From positions 1 through 52,875 of the forward strand of contig JBFWMD010000019.1 of assembly GCA_050251775.1 (NCBI GenBank): a stretch of DNA of 52,875 nt, in the 5' to 3' direction. The position numbers and the translations under genes were made by a program. The number at the start of each line of letters is the position of its first letter. Within the stretch, counting starts at the first letter, position 1. Positions 1 to 8,914 of the stretch are shown here, one piece after another. The DNA comes from Paucidesulfovibrio sp050251775. GTDB lineage: Bacteria; Desulfobacterota; Desulfovibrionia; Desulfovibrionales; Desulfovibrionaceae. Under the pieces are notes generated by a model, which worked only from the letters and a program-made list of their open reading frames with translations, was not told the DNA's origin and did no database searches.

Positions 1-65
1 TGGGCGCGGTGGCTGCATTGAAAGATAAGGGGATTGCTCATACCGTATGCTCCTTGCTGATCGAA

Positions 66-242
66 TCAGGTCGTTTGTTTCCGGCTCAGGAGAATGCGCA
101 GATGGCCGTTTTCCTCAAAGGTTTCCAGCGACCATTCCGGCACGATGTACAGGGCGTGCTCAATCTGTCCGAGCTGCGCCGGGTCGATGAGCGCCTCAAT
201 GGCCCCATCCCGAGTAAAGCGGAGATACCAACCTATCTCCAT
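66..242 (-). CDS. small hypothetical protein (58 aa)
   Basis: I do not recognise this 58-residue protein. It opens MEIGWYLRFTRDG, is mildly acidic in the middle and ends in a basic LLSRKQTT tail, with no signal peptide or membrane segment. Support for it being real is compositional: third positions are mostly G/C, as in its neighbours, and a GAGG motif lies seven bases before the ATG at 242, which favours that start over the GTG six bases upstream. It lies about 50 bases downstream of the metallo-hydrolase gene on the same strand and could be co-transcribed with it. Function unknown. Confidence 0.5.
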   Translation of the reverse strand: MEIGWYLRFTRDGAIEALIDPAQLGQIEHALYIVPEWSLETFEENGHLRILLSRKQTT

Positions 243-295
243 GCCCACGCCTCAGCATTTGCCGCGTAGGTCCAGACGGTGTTTCACATCCATGT

Positions 296-916
296 TCAGA
301 AGCCCACGAAAAAAGGGTTGTGGTTTTTTTCATCGCCCACCGTGGTGTCCGGCCCGTGCCCGGAATGGATCACGGTGTTCTCCGGCAGGGTGAAGATTTC
401 CTTTTGCACCGATTCGGTCAGGGCCGGGGTGCTTCCGCCCGGAAAATCCGTGCGGCCCACGGAGCGTCGGAAGAGCAGGTCGCCCACAAAGGCGCGGCCC
501 TGGTCCGGAAAGTAGAAGGTCAGGCTGCCGGGGGTGTGGCCGGGCGTGGCCAGAACGCGGCATTCGTGACCCAGAAACTCATGCGTTCCGGGCTTGATGG
601 CCGAAAAATCGAACTTTTCCACCTTGGGCAGGCCGAACAGACCGCCCGCGCCCACTTCGGTCTGGAGCAGGAAGGTGTCGTCCGGGGAGGCCAGCACCGT
701 GGCGTTCGTGGCCTGGGCCAGGGCCTTGCATCCATAAATATGATCACAGTGCAGGTGCGTGACCAGGATGTGGGTCAGTTCCAGATGTTCGTTTCGGAGC
801 AGGTCCAAAACTTCAGCGGGATCGCCGCCGGGATCAATGGCCACAGCCTTGTTGCCCTCGGAGCAGACATAACAGTTCGTGCCCAGGGGGCCGAGTTCCA
901 GCACGGAAATCTTCAT
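296..916 (-). CDS. MBL-fold metallo-hydrolase (glyoxalase II-like)
   Basis: A 206-residue cytoplasmic metallo-beta-lactamase-fold hydrolase. The metal-binding THLHCDH motif is at residues 53-59, the second-site histidine in PGHTPGS at 127, the bridging aspartate in GDLLF at 146, and the last histidine in SGHGPDT at 187. The length and the TDFPGG element match the short glyoxalase II-like family (YcbL type), which lacks the C-terminal domain of classical glyoxalase II. The family hydrolyses thioesters, S-lactoylglutathione being the best-known substrate; the true substrate here cannot be read from sequence. A GGAGGA motif precedes the ATG at 916. It is divergent from the YdbH-like gene, with a 286-base shared upstream region. 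Confidence 0.9.
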   Translation of the reverse strand: MKISVLELGPLGTNCYVCSEGNKAVAIDPGGDPAEVLDLLRNEHLELTHILVTHLHCDHIYGCKALAQATNATVLASPDDTFLLQTEVGAGGLFGLPKVEKFDFSAIKPGTHEFLGHECRVLATPGHTPGSLTFYFPDQGRAFVGDLLFRRSVGRTDFPGGSTPALTESVQKEIFTLPENTVIHSGHGPDTTVGDEKNHNPFFVGF

Positions 917-1202
917 GAAGCGAAATCCTCCAGGACGAGTTCGGCAAGGGGCAGACGGTCAGAGCCTCCGGACTGCGCCGGACTGGCTTCTGGATGTGTT
1001 TCAGACATGGAGTCTCCTCTTTTCGCAGGCGTACGTTAGCTCAAGCCCTGCCCTGCGGCAAGGCCGGGAAGGCTCCGCCAAGGCCGTTTTCCCTGCGAGC
1101 GCGTTTTTGTCGCACGGGAAGCGGCCAGGAGAGCGGGACATGCAAGGTTTTCGCCGTGTTCAAACCCTTTGAAACCGTCTGAAATGCGGGTATGGTTTGA
1201 AT

Positions 1203-4064
1203 ATGATCCGCGTTTTTCCACAGCTCCCTGTTCCCGCCCTATTCGTACGGGCCGCGTTTGCGGCCTGCGGTCTCCTGTCCGCGCTGCTGCTGGCGGTTCC
1301 GGCGGGCGGGGCGGGACAGGTTGCGGCTTCCGGCGGTCCGGAGATCATCCTGCGCGGGGAAAACAACGCGGCCCTGCTGACCCTGCGTCCCGTGGGGGGG
1401 CTGACCTTTGACGGCGCGTCCCTGAGCGGAATTCTGACCCTGGCCCCCACGCCTGTGGAGTCGCCCTGGATCCGGGGCACGCTCCGGGGCGAGGTCCAGG
1501 CCCGGCTGCAAGGGGACAGGATTGTCTTGGAGCGCATCCGGCTGCGCATGGACAAGGCCTGGATCGCGGCGCTGGAAACGGCCTCTGCGGATACCAAGAC
1601 CAAAACCTCCCGGAAGCAGGGAGCGGAACCGTCCGGAACGGTTCTGGGCCTGCGTCTGACCGGGCGCGGGATCTGGAGTTCCTCGGGCGGCGCATTGCAC
1701 CTGGAGAACGCGCGCCTGGAACTGGGGCCGGAAAAGGCCCCGCTCATGGTTCTGCAAGGAAGTCTGCGCTGGTCCGAGGCCGGGGGACTGGAAACGGATT
1801 TCGCCCTGGACGCGTCGAGCGGAAAGGGGTCCGCCGCGCTGCTCGCGGCCCTGTTTCCGGAGTCGCTCCAGGGGCTGACCCTACAGGGGCCGCTGCAACT
1901 GGGATTGCGCTTCGCCATGGCCGGGGCATCCCGCGATGACCGGAGCACGACCCAAGGCGCGGATATTTCCTTGGGCCTGGACGTGCGGCAGCCCGTGGCC
2001 GTGGCTCTGGGCGAAACCCGGCTTTCCCTGCCCCGGCTGCAAGCCGAACTGGGACTCCGGTCCGGAAGTGGCGGCCAGTGGGACGCGCAGGGCCGGGTGG
2101 ACGTGCGCGGCACGCTCGCTCCCGGCGGAGTGGAGCTTGCCTCGCCCGCGCTGGAATTCGAGGCGGGCATGTCCGGCGGTGCGTACCGGCTGCGCGAACT
2201 GCGCCTTTTCAGCGCCGGGGGGCTCGTGCTGGCCGGGCGCAAGGTCCCGCTGGAGACTGTGACCCTTTCCGGGGCCATCAGCCCTTTGCCGGACCACGGC
2301 TGGAATCTTGAAGACCTACGGCTGGCCTTTCCCGGCGGCGCGCTGACTGCCTCGGGCTCGGTGGACGGCAACGGCACGGTGCGCTGCGCGTTTCAGGGGC
2401 CGGGTCTGGATATTGCGGGGCTGGCCCCCTCCCTGGCCGCGCTTTCCGGCCTGGAGGGCTGGAGCGCCGAGGGCAGGCTGGACGTTTCCGGCCGGCTGGA
2501 CACGGCAAGCGGGACCATCACCAGCGAAACCGATTTCCGGCTGCGCGGCCTGAACTACATGTCTCCGGACGCCCTGCACATGGGCCAGGACCTGGGCGGA
2601 CGCCTGCGGCTGCGCTCGCGCCTGAGCCTTTCGACCCTGCGGCGCTGGGTCAATGCGGACCTGCGCCTGGACAAGGGCGAAAGCCTGTTTGGAGCCACCT
2701 ACCTGAATCTTGTGGAACACCCGCTGCACGTTGCGGCCAACGCCAACCAGATCGGCGCGGACCGCTTCAAGGATCTCAAGGCCGAGCTGGACTGGACCGG
2801 ATTTGGAGCGCTGCGGGCCGAGGGGGATCTCTGGGCGCACGGGTCCTTTGCGGACTGGCGCTACCGGGGCGAGGCCGAGGCGTCGGATCTGAACATCGGC
2901 GCGCTCTTCGCCGCGTTTGCAGCCGCGCCGTATGGCCTGACCCGCTGGCAGGGACCCGACGCCGGGCCCGGGGGCCGGGGAGGCTTCACCCTGGCTGTGG
3001 ACGCGGATGGAACCATTGCGGACCTGAACGGGCGGCTGGCCATTACGGACGCCTCCCTGCGCAGCACCGAGGGCGACGTGGACGTGCGCGGGGCCTACCT
3101 CGACCTGCCGCTGACCTACCGGCTCAAGGGACCCACCCGGCCCCCGGCCCGGTCCGAGGTGACAGGGGAGCAGACCGGCATGCTGCGCATCGCGCGGTTG
3201 AAGACACCCTGGTCCCGGCGGGAGAACTTCGCCGTGGGCATGGCTCTGGTTCCCAACCGCTTCTATCTGCTGGACCCGATCCGCATTCCACTGTTCGGCG
3301 GGCGCATCCGTCTGGACAACCTGCGCTGCGACGAGCCCCTTTCGCGTGAGTTCAATCTGTCACTGGATGCGGGCTTCAACGACATTGATCTTTCCCAGTG
3401 GTCGCGGGAGAGCGTGCCCCTCCAGGGTGTGCTGCACGGCGATCTTGGCCGGATCACGGCCACGCGCAAGCGGGTGGTGATTCCCGGAACCGTGGAGGGG
3501 GATTTCTTCGGCGGGAGTGTCCGCGCGGACAAGTTCTTCATGGACTGGCCCCTGGAGGCGCGGCGGCAGTTCGGCGCGGACGCCTCGGTGCGCGGGCTGG
3601 ACCTGGAGCGCCTTTCTGCGGCCCTGGGCATCGGCCGTGTCACCGGGTTGCTGGACCTGGATTTCCGGAACCTGCTCATCGCCTATGGCCAGCCCTTTCA
3701 GTTCCAGCTTTCGGCCCAGACCTCGGGTCAGGGGGACTTTGAAAAAAGCGTCAGCCTGCGCGCGGTCAACTCCCTGTCGGTCATCGGAACCGGATCGGGC
3801 ATCGGCGATGTGGGCGTGGGGCTCTTCGCCTCGTTCTTCGAGGAGTTCTCCTATGCGCGTATCGGCTTCCAATGCATCCAGAACAATGATAGATTCCAGG
3901 TCCGCGGGTTGATCCGCGACGGCGGAGTGGAATACCTGATCAAGAAGCCGTTCTTGACCGGGATCAACGTGGTGAACGGCAACCCGGAAAACTACATCAG
4001 CTTTTCGGACATGCTGGAGCGCATCCAGCGGGTGGTCAAGGGCTCGGCGTCCAGTGCGCCGTAG
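1203..4064 (+). CDS. ydbH: YdbH-type AsmA-like intermembrane protein
   Basis: A 953-residue exported protein. Its N-terminus is a signal peptide or signal anchor (about residues 8-33, Ala/Leu-rich), followed by a very long run of alternating beta-strand repeats typical of AsmA-like proteins. In enterobacteria, YdbH together with TamB and YhdP is implicated in phospholipid transport to the outer membrane, and it works with the lipoprotein YnbE. The C-terminal portion (about 830-953, from SVSLRAVNSLSVIGTG to the end) resembles the conserved YdbH/DUF748-like terminus. The assignment is strengthened by the next gene, a YnbE/YdbL-like lipoprotein 38 bases downstream. A TTG two codons upstream (1197) is also possible; I chose the ATG. 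No strong ribosome binding site is visible. Confidence 0.75.
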   Translation: MIRVFPQLPVPALFVRAAFAACGLLSALLLAVPAGGAGQVAASGGPEIILRGENNAALLTLRPVGGLTFDGASLSGILTLAPTPVESPWIRGTLRGEVQARLQGDRIVLERIRLRMDKAWIAALETASADTKTKTSRKQGAEPSGTVLGLRLTGRGIWSSSGGALHLENARLELGPEKAPLMVLQGSLRWSEAGGLETDFALDASSGKGSAALLAALFPESLQGLTLQGPLQLGLRFAMAGASRDDRSTTQGADISLGLDVRQPVAVALGETRLSLPRLQAELGLRSGSGGQWDAQGRVDVRGTLAPGGVELASPALEFEAGMSGGAYRLRELRLFSAGGLVLAGRKVPLETVTLSGAISPLPDHGWNLEDLRLAFPGGALTASGSVDGNGTVRCAFQGPGLDIAGLAPSLAALSGLEGWSAEGRLDVSGRLDTASGTITSETDFRLRGLNYMSPDALHMGQDLGGRLRLRSRLSLSTLRRWVNADLRLDKGESLFGATYLNLVEHPLHVAANANQIGADRFKDLKAELDWTGFGALRAEGDLWAHGSFADWRYRGEAEASDLNIGALFAAFAAAPYGLTRWQGPDAGPGGRGGFTLAVDADGTIADLNGRLAITDASLRSTEGDVDVRGAYLDLPLTYRLKGPTRPPARSEVTGEQTGMLRIARLKTPWSRRENFAVGMALVPNRFYLLDPIRIPLFGGRIRLDNLRCDEPLSREFNLSLDAGFNDIDLSQWSRESVPLQGVLHGDLGRITATRKRVVIPGTVEGDFFGGSVRADKFFMDWPLEARRQFGADASVRGLDLERLSAALGIGRVTGLLDLDFRNLLIAYGQPFQFQLSAQTSGQGDFEKSVSLRAVNSLSVIGTGSGIGDVGVGLFASFFEEFSYARIGFQCIQNNDRFQVRGLIRDGGVEYLIKKPFLTGINVVNGNPENYISFSDMLERIQRVVKGSASSAP

Positions 4065-4102
4065 ACTCCACCCCGGTCCGGCATGCCTCAGAAGGAGCAG
4101 AC

Positions 4103-4669
4103 ATGAAACGACTTTTCAGAATCCAGGCCGCTGTGGTCCTGCTGTTGGTCACGGCCTGCGTGACCGTGAACATTTATTTCCCGGCGGCAGAGATCAAGAA
4201 GGACGCCGAGAGCGTGGTCAAGGATGTCTATGGCATCGAGGGGCCGTCCGCTCCCAAGGGCGAAAATCCCACGGAAGGCTCCTGGCTGAACATCTTCGCG
4301 CCCAAGGAAGCCTTTGCCCAGGACTACCGCTCCCTTTCCAACTCCGTGACCCGTGGCATCGGCCAGCAGCTCAAGCAGCTCTATCCCCAGCTCCGGCCCT
4401 ATCTGCTTGCGGGCAACATGGGTTTTGACAACGACGGCTTTGCCGTGCTGCGCGACAAAAGTGGCCTGAACATGCAGCAGGTCGGCGAAATCAACCGGCT
4501 CGCGACGCAGGATAAGCAACTGAAGACCCAGCTCTATCAGGAAAAGGCCAAGGCCGCGCAGACTCCGGACAAGGTGGCGCAGGTCCAGGCCATTTACGCC
4601 GATGTCTGGAAGGGGTTTGCCGAACCCGGAACCTGGATCCAGAACGGCGGGAGCTGGAAGCAGAAGTAG
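4103..4669 (+). CDS. DUF1318 lipoprotein, YnbE-like plus YdbL-like
   Basis: A 188-residue predicted lipoprotein. A hydrophobic signal ends in a lipobox (LVTAC), and the mature protein begins CVTVNIYFPAAE, a short beta-prone segment like the one that defines YnbE. The C-terminal half (about 115-188, from RDKSGLNMQQVGEI to WIQNGGSWKQK) matches YdbL/DUF1318. In Escherichia coli, ydbH-ynbE-ydbL are three genes, YnbE being an outer-membrane lipoprotein that partners YdbH and YdbL a periplasmic modulator. Here the two small partners look joined in one polypeptide directly after ydbH, with a Gly/Pro-rich linker between. GGAG precedes the ATG. A strong terminator follows. The family call is firm; the fusion interpretation is inference. 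Confidence 0.8.
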   Translation: MKRLFRIQAAVVLLLVTACVTVNIYFPAAEIKKDAESVVKDVYGIEGPSAPKGENPTEGSWLNIFAPKEAFAQDYRSLSNSVTRGIGQQLKQLYPQLRPYLLAGNMGFDNDGFAVLRDKSGLNMQQVGEINRLATQDKQLKTQLYQEKAKAAQTPDKVAQVQAIYADVWKGFAEPGTWIQNGGSWKQK

Positions 4670-4696
4670 CGTTTCGGCGCTTGGATGGATGATGGT

Positions 4697-4725
4697 GGCG
4701 CGGGCTTTGGTCCGCGCCTTTTTTT
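4697..4725 (+). terminator. rho-independent terminator after ydbH-ydbL operon
   Basis: Seven-base perfect GC stem (GGCGCGG / CCGCGCC), 8-base loop, then seven T residues. It ends the ydbH operon. Confidence 0.9.
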
Positions 4726-4762
4726 GTCCGGTGCGGCCAGGGCGGACAAAGCCGAGGCTGCG

Positions 4763-5611
4763 TCAGATGCGAAAGAGCAGGCCCACCATCAGCAGCACGC
4801 CACCCAGAATGGCTGCCACCGGGGACCACGTCGCCCCCAGGGCGATCAGGCCGCCGAAGCCGCCTCCGGAAAGGGCCAGAAAGGAGTCGTAGGCGGATTG
4901 GTCGTAGGTCAGCGGGGTGGTGGAGATGATTTCATTACAGAAGAACCAGAGATAGAGACCTCCGGCGCAGAGAAATCCTCCGATAACGGCGAGTATGGGA
5001 ATGCTTTCCGGATCTGGGGTGCGCAGGTTCGGGGCCAAGCGCCGGAAGCCCGGAACACCCTGCGGACCGGAAAGGGCCAGCCCGGCCAGCCGCGCCAGGA
5101 GGCAGAGACTGACCTTGTCCGTGAGTTCCACAAGGTAGGAGGTGCTGATGATCGCCTCCCAGACATCCTTGCCGGAGCGGATCAGTAACTGGGAGATGAC
5201 GCCTTCGCCGGACGCGAGCGCGCCCTGCGCCAGCAGGCGGATGGGCACGGAAGCCAGGGTGGCCGCTCCGGCCAGAATTCCGCCCGCCATGAGCGCGGTG
5301 GCCCAGTGGCGAAACAGCCCCACGCGCATGCACCAGCCTGCGCAAAGTCCGATCACGGCCCCGGTGGGAGCCCAGTAGAGCATGCCGGGTCGCCAGAGTT
5401 CCCAGACGAGGGAACTCAGCGCGCCGCAGAGCGCGCCCGCCCAGGGGCCGCAGAACAGGGCGAGGAGCGTCGTTCCCAGGGAATCCAGGTAAAGCGGCAG
5501 GGAAAGGAACAGGGCCAGTTCGCCCAGCGCGAGGTTGAGCCCCAGGCCGGCCAGGAACAACAGTCCGGAGAGCCGGATAGAAACCTGGTGGGGAGTGTCG
5601 CTGCCGTGCAT
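4763..5611 (-). CDS. ECF transporter S-component-like membrane protein
   Basis: An integral membrane protein of 282 residues (start at 5611; an ATG at 5665 would add 18 residues). Six or more hydrophobic segments are visible. The stretch LYLDSLGTTLLALFCGPWAG (about 41-60) resembles the conserved second helix of energy-coupling-factor substrate-binding (S) components, and an apparent second transporter-like block lies at the C-terminus (GGFGGLIALGATWSP). S components bind a vitamin or metal and dock on a shared EcfA/EcfT module; none is present here, so it would depend on one encoded elsewhere or act alone. At 282 residues it is longer than typical S components (about 180-200), with an insertion containing a charged stretch near 130-190. 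Substrate unknown. Confidence 0.6.
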   Translation of the reverse strand: MHGSDTPHQVSIRLSGLLFLAGLGLNLALGELALFLSLPLYLDSLGTTLLALFCGPWAGALCGALSSLVWELWRPGMLYWAPTGAVIGLCAGWCMRVGLFRHWATALMAGGILAGAATLASVPIRLLAQGALASGEGVISQLLIRSGKDVWEAIISTSYLVELTDKVSLCLLARLAGLALSGPQGVPGFRRLAPNLRTPDPESIPILAVIGGFLCAGGLYLWFFCNEIISTTPLTYDQSAYDSFLALSGGGFGGLIALGATWSPVAAILGGVLLMVGLLFRI

Positions 5612-5724
5612 TGCTGTTCCATCCGGATTTTCTGTACGCTGCTCTTGCGATGCTAGAATACACATTGGGCAAAGTAAAGCCGTGGAACCGTATTGTCGCG
5701 GGAATGCAACAGAGGAGAAGACGG

Positions 5725-6150
5725 TTAACGCGGTTTGAGATATCCTTGCCGGAGCATGCGCTCCGGGTCTTGGAAGCGGGCCATGGCCGTGACCATGGCC
5801 TGGAAGCCGAAACGCTCGTAAAAGGCTTCCTTGCCGGGCACGGCAAAAAGCAGGACAGTCGCGCCGTTGATCCGGTCGAGCAGGGCCTGGAGGAGTACCC
5901 GTCCGTGCCCGTGGCCCTGGTATTCCGGCAGCAGGCAGATGTCGTAGAGCGCGGCCTGATAGACGCCGTCGTCCAAAGCGCGGCCCATGCCCGCGAGGCG
6001 GGTCTTGTCCCAGGCAAAGACCGCGACCTGGGAGTGCTCGAAGGCCGCGCGCAGAGGGGCGGGTTCGCGTTGGGCCAGGGTGCTGGAGATCAGCTTGGCC
6101 GCCTCGTCCCAGTCCACTTCGGAGGCGTCGAAGGTCAATCGGAGCGGCAT
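5725..6150 (-). CDS. GNAT family N-acetyltransferase
   Basis: A 141-residue GCN5-related acetyltransferase. The acetyl-CoA pyrophosphate loop is QGHGHG at 78-83 and the terminal motif is EAFYERFGF at 108-116. Such enzymes acetylate small amines or protein N-termini in the cytoplasm; the substrate is not readable. It starts 11 bases after marC stops, so it is the third gene of an acetyltransferase-marC-acetyltransferase operon. Its first 60 residues share the pattern FD-VDWDEAAK-L-AFE-VFAWD-GMGRA with the first gene of the operon, suggesting the two arose by duplication. Confidence 0.85.
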   Translation of the reverse strand: MPLRLTFDASEVDWDEAAKLISSTLAQREPAPLRAAFEHSQVAVFAWDKTRLAGMGRALDDGVYQAALYDICLLPEYQGHGHGRVLLQALLDRINGATVLLFAVPGKEAFYERFGFQAMVTAMARFQDPERMLRQGYLKPR

Positions 6151-6161
6151 TGCGGCCCGCC

Positions 6162-6755
6162 TCAGGCCAGGAAGTTCCGGATGCCCGTGAACACGAGTTG
6201 CGCGGAGAGGGCGGCCAGGATCAGGCCGGTGAGCTTCATCAGAATGGACAGGCCCATGGAGCCGAGCAGCCGCTCAAGGTGGCGCGAAGCCAGCAGGATC
6301 AGGCCCATGCCCGCGGCGGCGCAAAGCAGGGCAATGGCCCCGGTGTAGCGCTGGGTCCCGGAAAGCTCGGACCCGAGGACCATCAGCGTACCGATGGTGG
6401 CTGGCCCCACGATGATGGGCACGGCCAGGGGGACCACGGCGATGTCGTCGCCGGGCTCCGGCTCCTCGGGCGCGGCCTTGCCTTTGACCAGGGAGATGGC
6501 CGAAAGGAAGAGCAGGGCGCCCGCGCCGATGCGAAAGGCGTCCAGGGTGATGCCCAGGGTCTCGAAGATGGCCGGGCCGAAGAAGAAGATGACCAGACTC
6601 ACGGCCATGACCGCGCCTGTGGCCCGGACCGCGGTGCTGCGGCGTTGCGGCGCTTCCAGCCCCTTGGTCATCGACATGAAGGCCGAAAGCCCGAAAAAGG
6701 GCGTCAGCAGAAAAAAGATCTTGATGAAGACCGAAATGAAGAGCGTAGTACTCAA
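6162..6755 (-). CDS. MarC family integral membrane protein
   Basis: A MarC/UPF0056 membrane protein of 197 residues with about six transmembrane helices. Recognisable family features are the N-terminal FLLTPFFGLSAF helix (about 13-24) and the conserved AVPIIVGPATIGTLMV segment in the middle. MarC proteins were once linked to multiple antibiotic resistance, but that role was withdrawn and their function is unknown. I place the start at the TTG at 6755, which overlaps the 3' end of the upstream acetyltransferase region and has GGATGA just before it; an ATT one codon earlier is the alternative. No ATG lies near the expected N-terminus, so translational coupling is likely. Confidence 0.85.
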   Translation of the reverse strand: MSTTLFISVFIKIFFLLTPFFGLSAFMSMTKGLEAPQRRSTAVRATGAVMAVSLVIFFFGPAIFETLGITLDAFRIGAGALLFLSAISLVKGKAAPEEPEPGDDIAVVPLAVPIIVGPATIGTLMVLGSELSGTQRYTGAIALLCAAAGMGLILLASRHLERLLGSMGLSILMKLTGLILAALSAQLVFTGIRNFLA

Positions 6756-6759
6756 AATG

Positions 6760-7125
6760 TCATCCCAACAGTTCGTCCAGTTCCATGGCCTTGTAGAATG
6801 CCAGTTCGGCATCATTTCCGTAGAGGATCGGCAACGGACCTTCGACCTTGCGCGCCAGGTAGTCGTGCATGGTGTGGCCGAGGCCGAAGCCTTTGTAGGA
6901 GGCGTAGATGCAGAGGTCCAGCAGGGCGTGGCCGTCAACAGTGGGAGCCACCCGGCCCAGGCCGATGAGTTTGTCCATGTCGTAGGCAAAGCAGACCGCG
7001 TGCGCGGCATCGAACGCAAATTTCAGTCCGGCCGCGTCCCGGCCTTCGAATCCGGCGGCGCGGTAGATTTCGGCCGCCTTGTTCCAGTCGATGTTCACAG
7101 TGTCGAATTTCAGGGTCAGATGCAT
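6760..7125 (-). CDS. GNAT-like acetyltransferase, divergent
   Basis: A compact GNAT-like protein of 121 residues. The central beta-alpha core ends in LDLCIYASYKGFGLGHTMHDYL, where GFGLG replaces the usual QGxGxG loop. The C-terminal ELAFYKAMEL block takes the place of the normal FY-GF motif. It is first in the operon with marC and the second acetyltransferase, and resembles the latter over its N-terminal half. The start at 7125 (MHLTLKFDTVN) is preferred over the ATG 54 bases upstream because GGAGT sits just before it. The altered acetyl-CoA loop could mean changed or lost activity. Confidence 0.75.
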   Translation of the reverse strand: MHLTLKFDTVNIDWNKAAEIYRAAGFEGRDAAGLKFAFDAAHAVCFAYDMDKLIGLGRVAPTVDGHALLDLCIYASYKGFGLGHTMHDYLARKVEGPLPILYGNDAELAFYKAMELDELLG

Positions 7126-7218
7126 GGGAACTCCTGCGATGTCATGGGCGGCAACAGCGCCGCTGCGGGAATGTGGCACAAAAAGGGGAGAAAATCGAGC
7201 CTTGGCCCGAGCAGGGGA

Positions 7219-8814
7219 TCAGAGCAGCTTTCCGGCCAGGGCCTCGCCGCGTTCGCCGCCGCCGGCCATGCGCGAAAGTTCCTGGCGCACGGCTTCGCCG
7301 CTGAGGCGGGAGCAGCGGGTGAAGGTCTCGCCCTCCTGCACGTCCTTGGCAATGAGAAAATGGCGCACGGCCAGGGCCGCGAGCTGGGGCCAGTGGGTGA
7401 TCAGCAGGACCTGCTGGCGTTCGGCCAGGGAGCGCAGCTTGTCTCCGAGGCTGTTCAGGGTCAGGCCGCCCACGCCCGCGTCCACCTCGTCGAAGAGCAG
7501 GGAGGGCAGATCCTCGCCGCGCCCGGAGCGGATGCTCACCAGGGCCAGCAGAAAGCGCGAGAGCTCGCCGCCCGAGGCGATGCGGTCCAGGGGCTGGGGA
7601 GCCTGTCCGGGGTTGGGAATCCACATCAGCCGTCCGCGCAGTTCGGTCAGGCCGGGGTAGGGCTCGTGCGGCGTGAATTCCATGTCCACGCGGGCGTGCT
7701 CGGAAAAGCCCAGCCCGTGCAGTTCGTTTTCCACCCGGTCGCAGAATTCCCGCGCCGCATTCCGGCGGGCTTTGTTGAGCCGCTCAAGGATCTCGCCGAG
7801 CCGCGTCGAGGCTTCGGCCTCCTGCTTTTCGAGCCGTTTGCGGTCCAGGGCGCAGGCATCGAGAAAGGAAAGGTTCCGGGCGATTTCGTCCTTGAGGCGC
7901 AGAATTTCGTCCAGGGAGCGGTTCAGCTTGCGCTTCAGCCGGGAAATGGCGAAAAGCCGCGATTCCACGCTGTTCAGGTCGCCTTCTTCCACGGCCTCGG
8001 CCGGGTTGCGGCGCAGGCGTTCCACAAGGTCGCCCACGCGGTGGCGGAACTCGTTCACCGCGTCGCGGTCTTCGGCGAAGTCCGGGTAAAGGCGCGAAAT
8101 CTCGTCCATCTGGCGGGAGAGCGCGGTGAGCAGATCGGCCAGGGCCACGTCCCCGTGCAGCAGGTCCAGGGCGCGCCCCAGGGATTCCGAGGCCAGCTTC
8201 TGGTCCTTGAGCCGCTGCTTGAGCGCTTCCAGCTCCTCTTCCTCGCCGGGCTGGGGGTCCACCTTGTCGATTTCGGTGCGCTGGAACTCCAACAGTTCCC
8301 GCTGGCTGGCCAGTCCTTGCGCGCGCAGTTCCAGCTCGCGCCGGGCTTCGAGCACCGTGTCCAGGGCGCGACCTGCCTCGTCCCTGGCGGCGAGCAGGCC
8401 GGGATCGGGCAGAAAGTCGTCCACAATGCGCATCTGGTAGGCCGGGGAGAGCAGCTTTTGCTGGCCGTGCTGGCTGGTATGCACGATCAAACGGGGCTTG
8501 AGTTCGCGGATGGTCTCCTGGGAACTCAGGCGGTCGTTGACGTAGATGCGGCTGCGCCCGGTTTCGGCGGAAAGTTCGCGTCGGATCTGGGCGTCGCCCT
8601 CGGGCAGCACAAAGAGCGCTTCGACCACGGCCTTTTCCTTGCCGGGCCGGACCATGTCGCGGCTCATGCGTTCCCCCGTGAGAAAATCCAGGGCGCGCAG
8701 GATGAAGGATTTGCCCGCTCCGGTTTCGCCGGTCAACACGTTCAGACCGGACGAGAACTCCAGTTCGGCGTCCTCGATCAGGGCGAGGTCATGGATGCGC
8801 AACAGTTCCAACAT
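7219..8814 (-). CDS. recN: DNA repair protein RecN
   Basis: RecN, a 531-residue SMC-like ATPase that acts early in double-strand break repair. The Walker A is GETGAGKS at 29-36. Two long coiled-coil arms, rich in Glu, Arg and Leu, occupy the middle. The C-terminal lobe has the ABC-type signature ASGGELSRF and a Walker B ending LLFDEVDAGVGG. The length is normal for the family (about 550). Start: the ATG at 8814 gives the canonical MLELLRIHDLALIEDAELEF; the open frame extends further upstream but that part is not RecN-like. The gene stands alone. A perfect dyad at 8915-8930 lies about 100 bases upstream. Confidence 0.95.
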   Translation of the reverse strand: MLELLRIHDLALIEDAELEFSSGLNVLTGETGAGKSFILRALDFLTGERMSRDMVRPGKEKAVVEALFVLPEGDAQIRRELSAETGRSRIYVNDRLSSQETIRELKPRLIVHTSQHGQQKLLSPAYQMRIVDDFLPDPGLLAARDEAGRALDTVLEARRELELRAQGLASQRELLEFQRTEIDKVDPQPGEEEELEALKQRLKDQKLASESLGRALDLLHGDVALADLLTALSRQMDEISRLYPDFAEDRDAVNEFRHRVGDLVERLRRNPAEAVEEGDLNSVESRLFAISRLKRKLNRSLDEILRLKDEIARNLSFLDACALDRKRLEKQEAEASTRLGEILERLNKARRNAAREFCDRVENELHGLGFSEHARVDMEFTPHEPYPGLTELRGRLMWIPNPGQAPQPLDRIASGGELSRFLLALVSIRSGRGEDLPSLLFDEVDAGVGGLTLNSLGDKLRSLAERQQVLLITHWPQLAALAVRHFLIAKDVQEGETFTRCSRLSGEAVRQELSRMAGGGERGEALAGKLL

Positions 8815-8914
8815 TTTCTGGCTTGCTCCGGCAAGGGTCGATTCACTGGATTGTATCCCAACGGGAGCGTGCTGCCAAGGGTGCGGAGGGGTGTCGCAGA
8901 ATGCGGTATATCGT

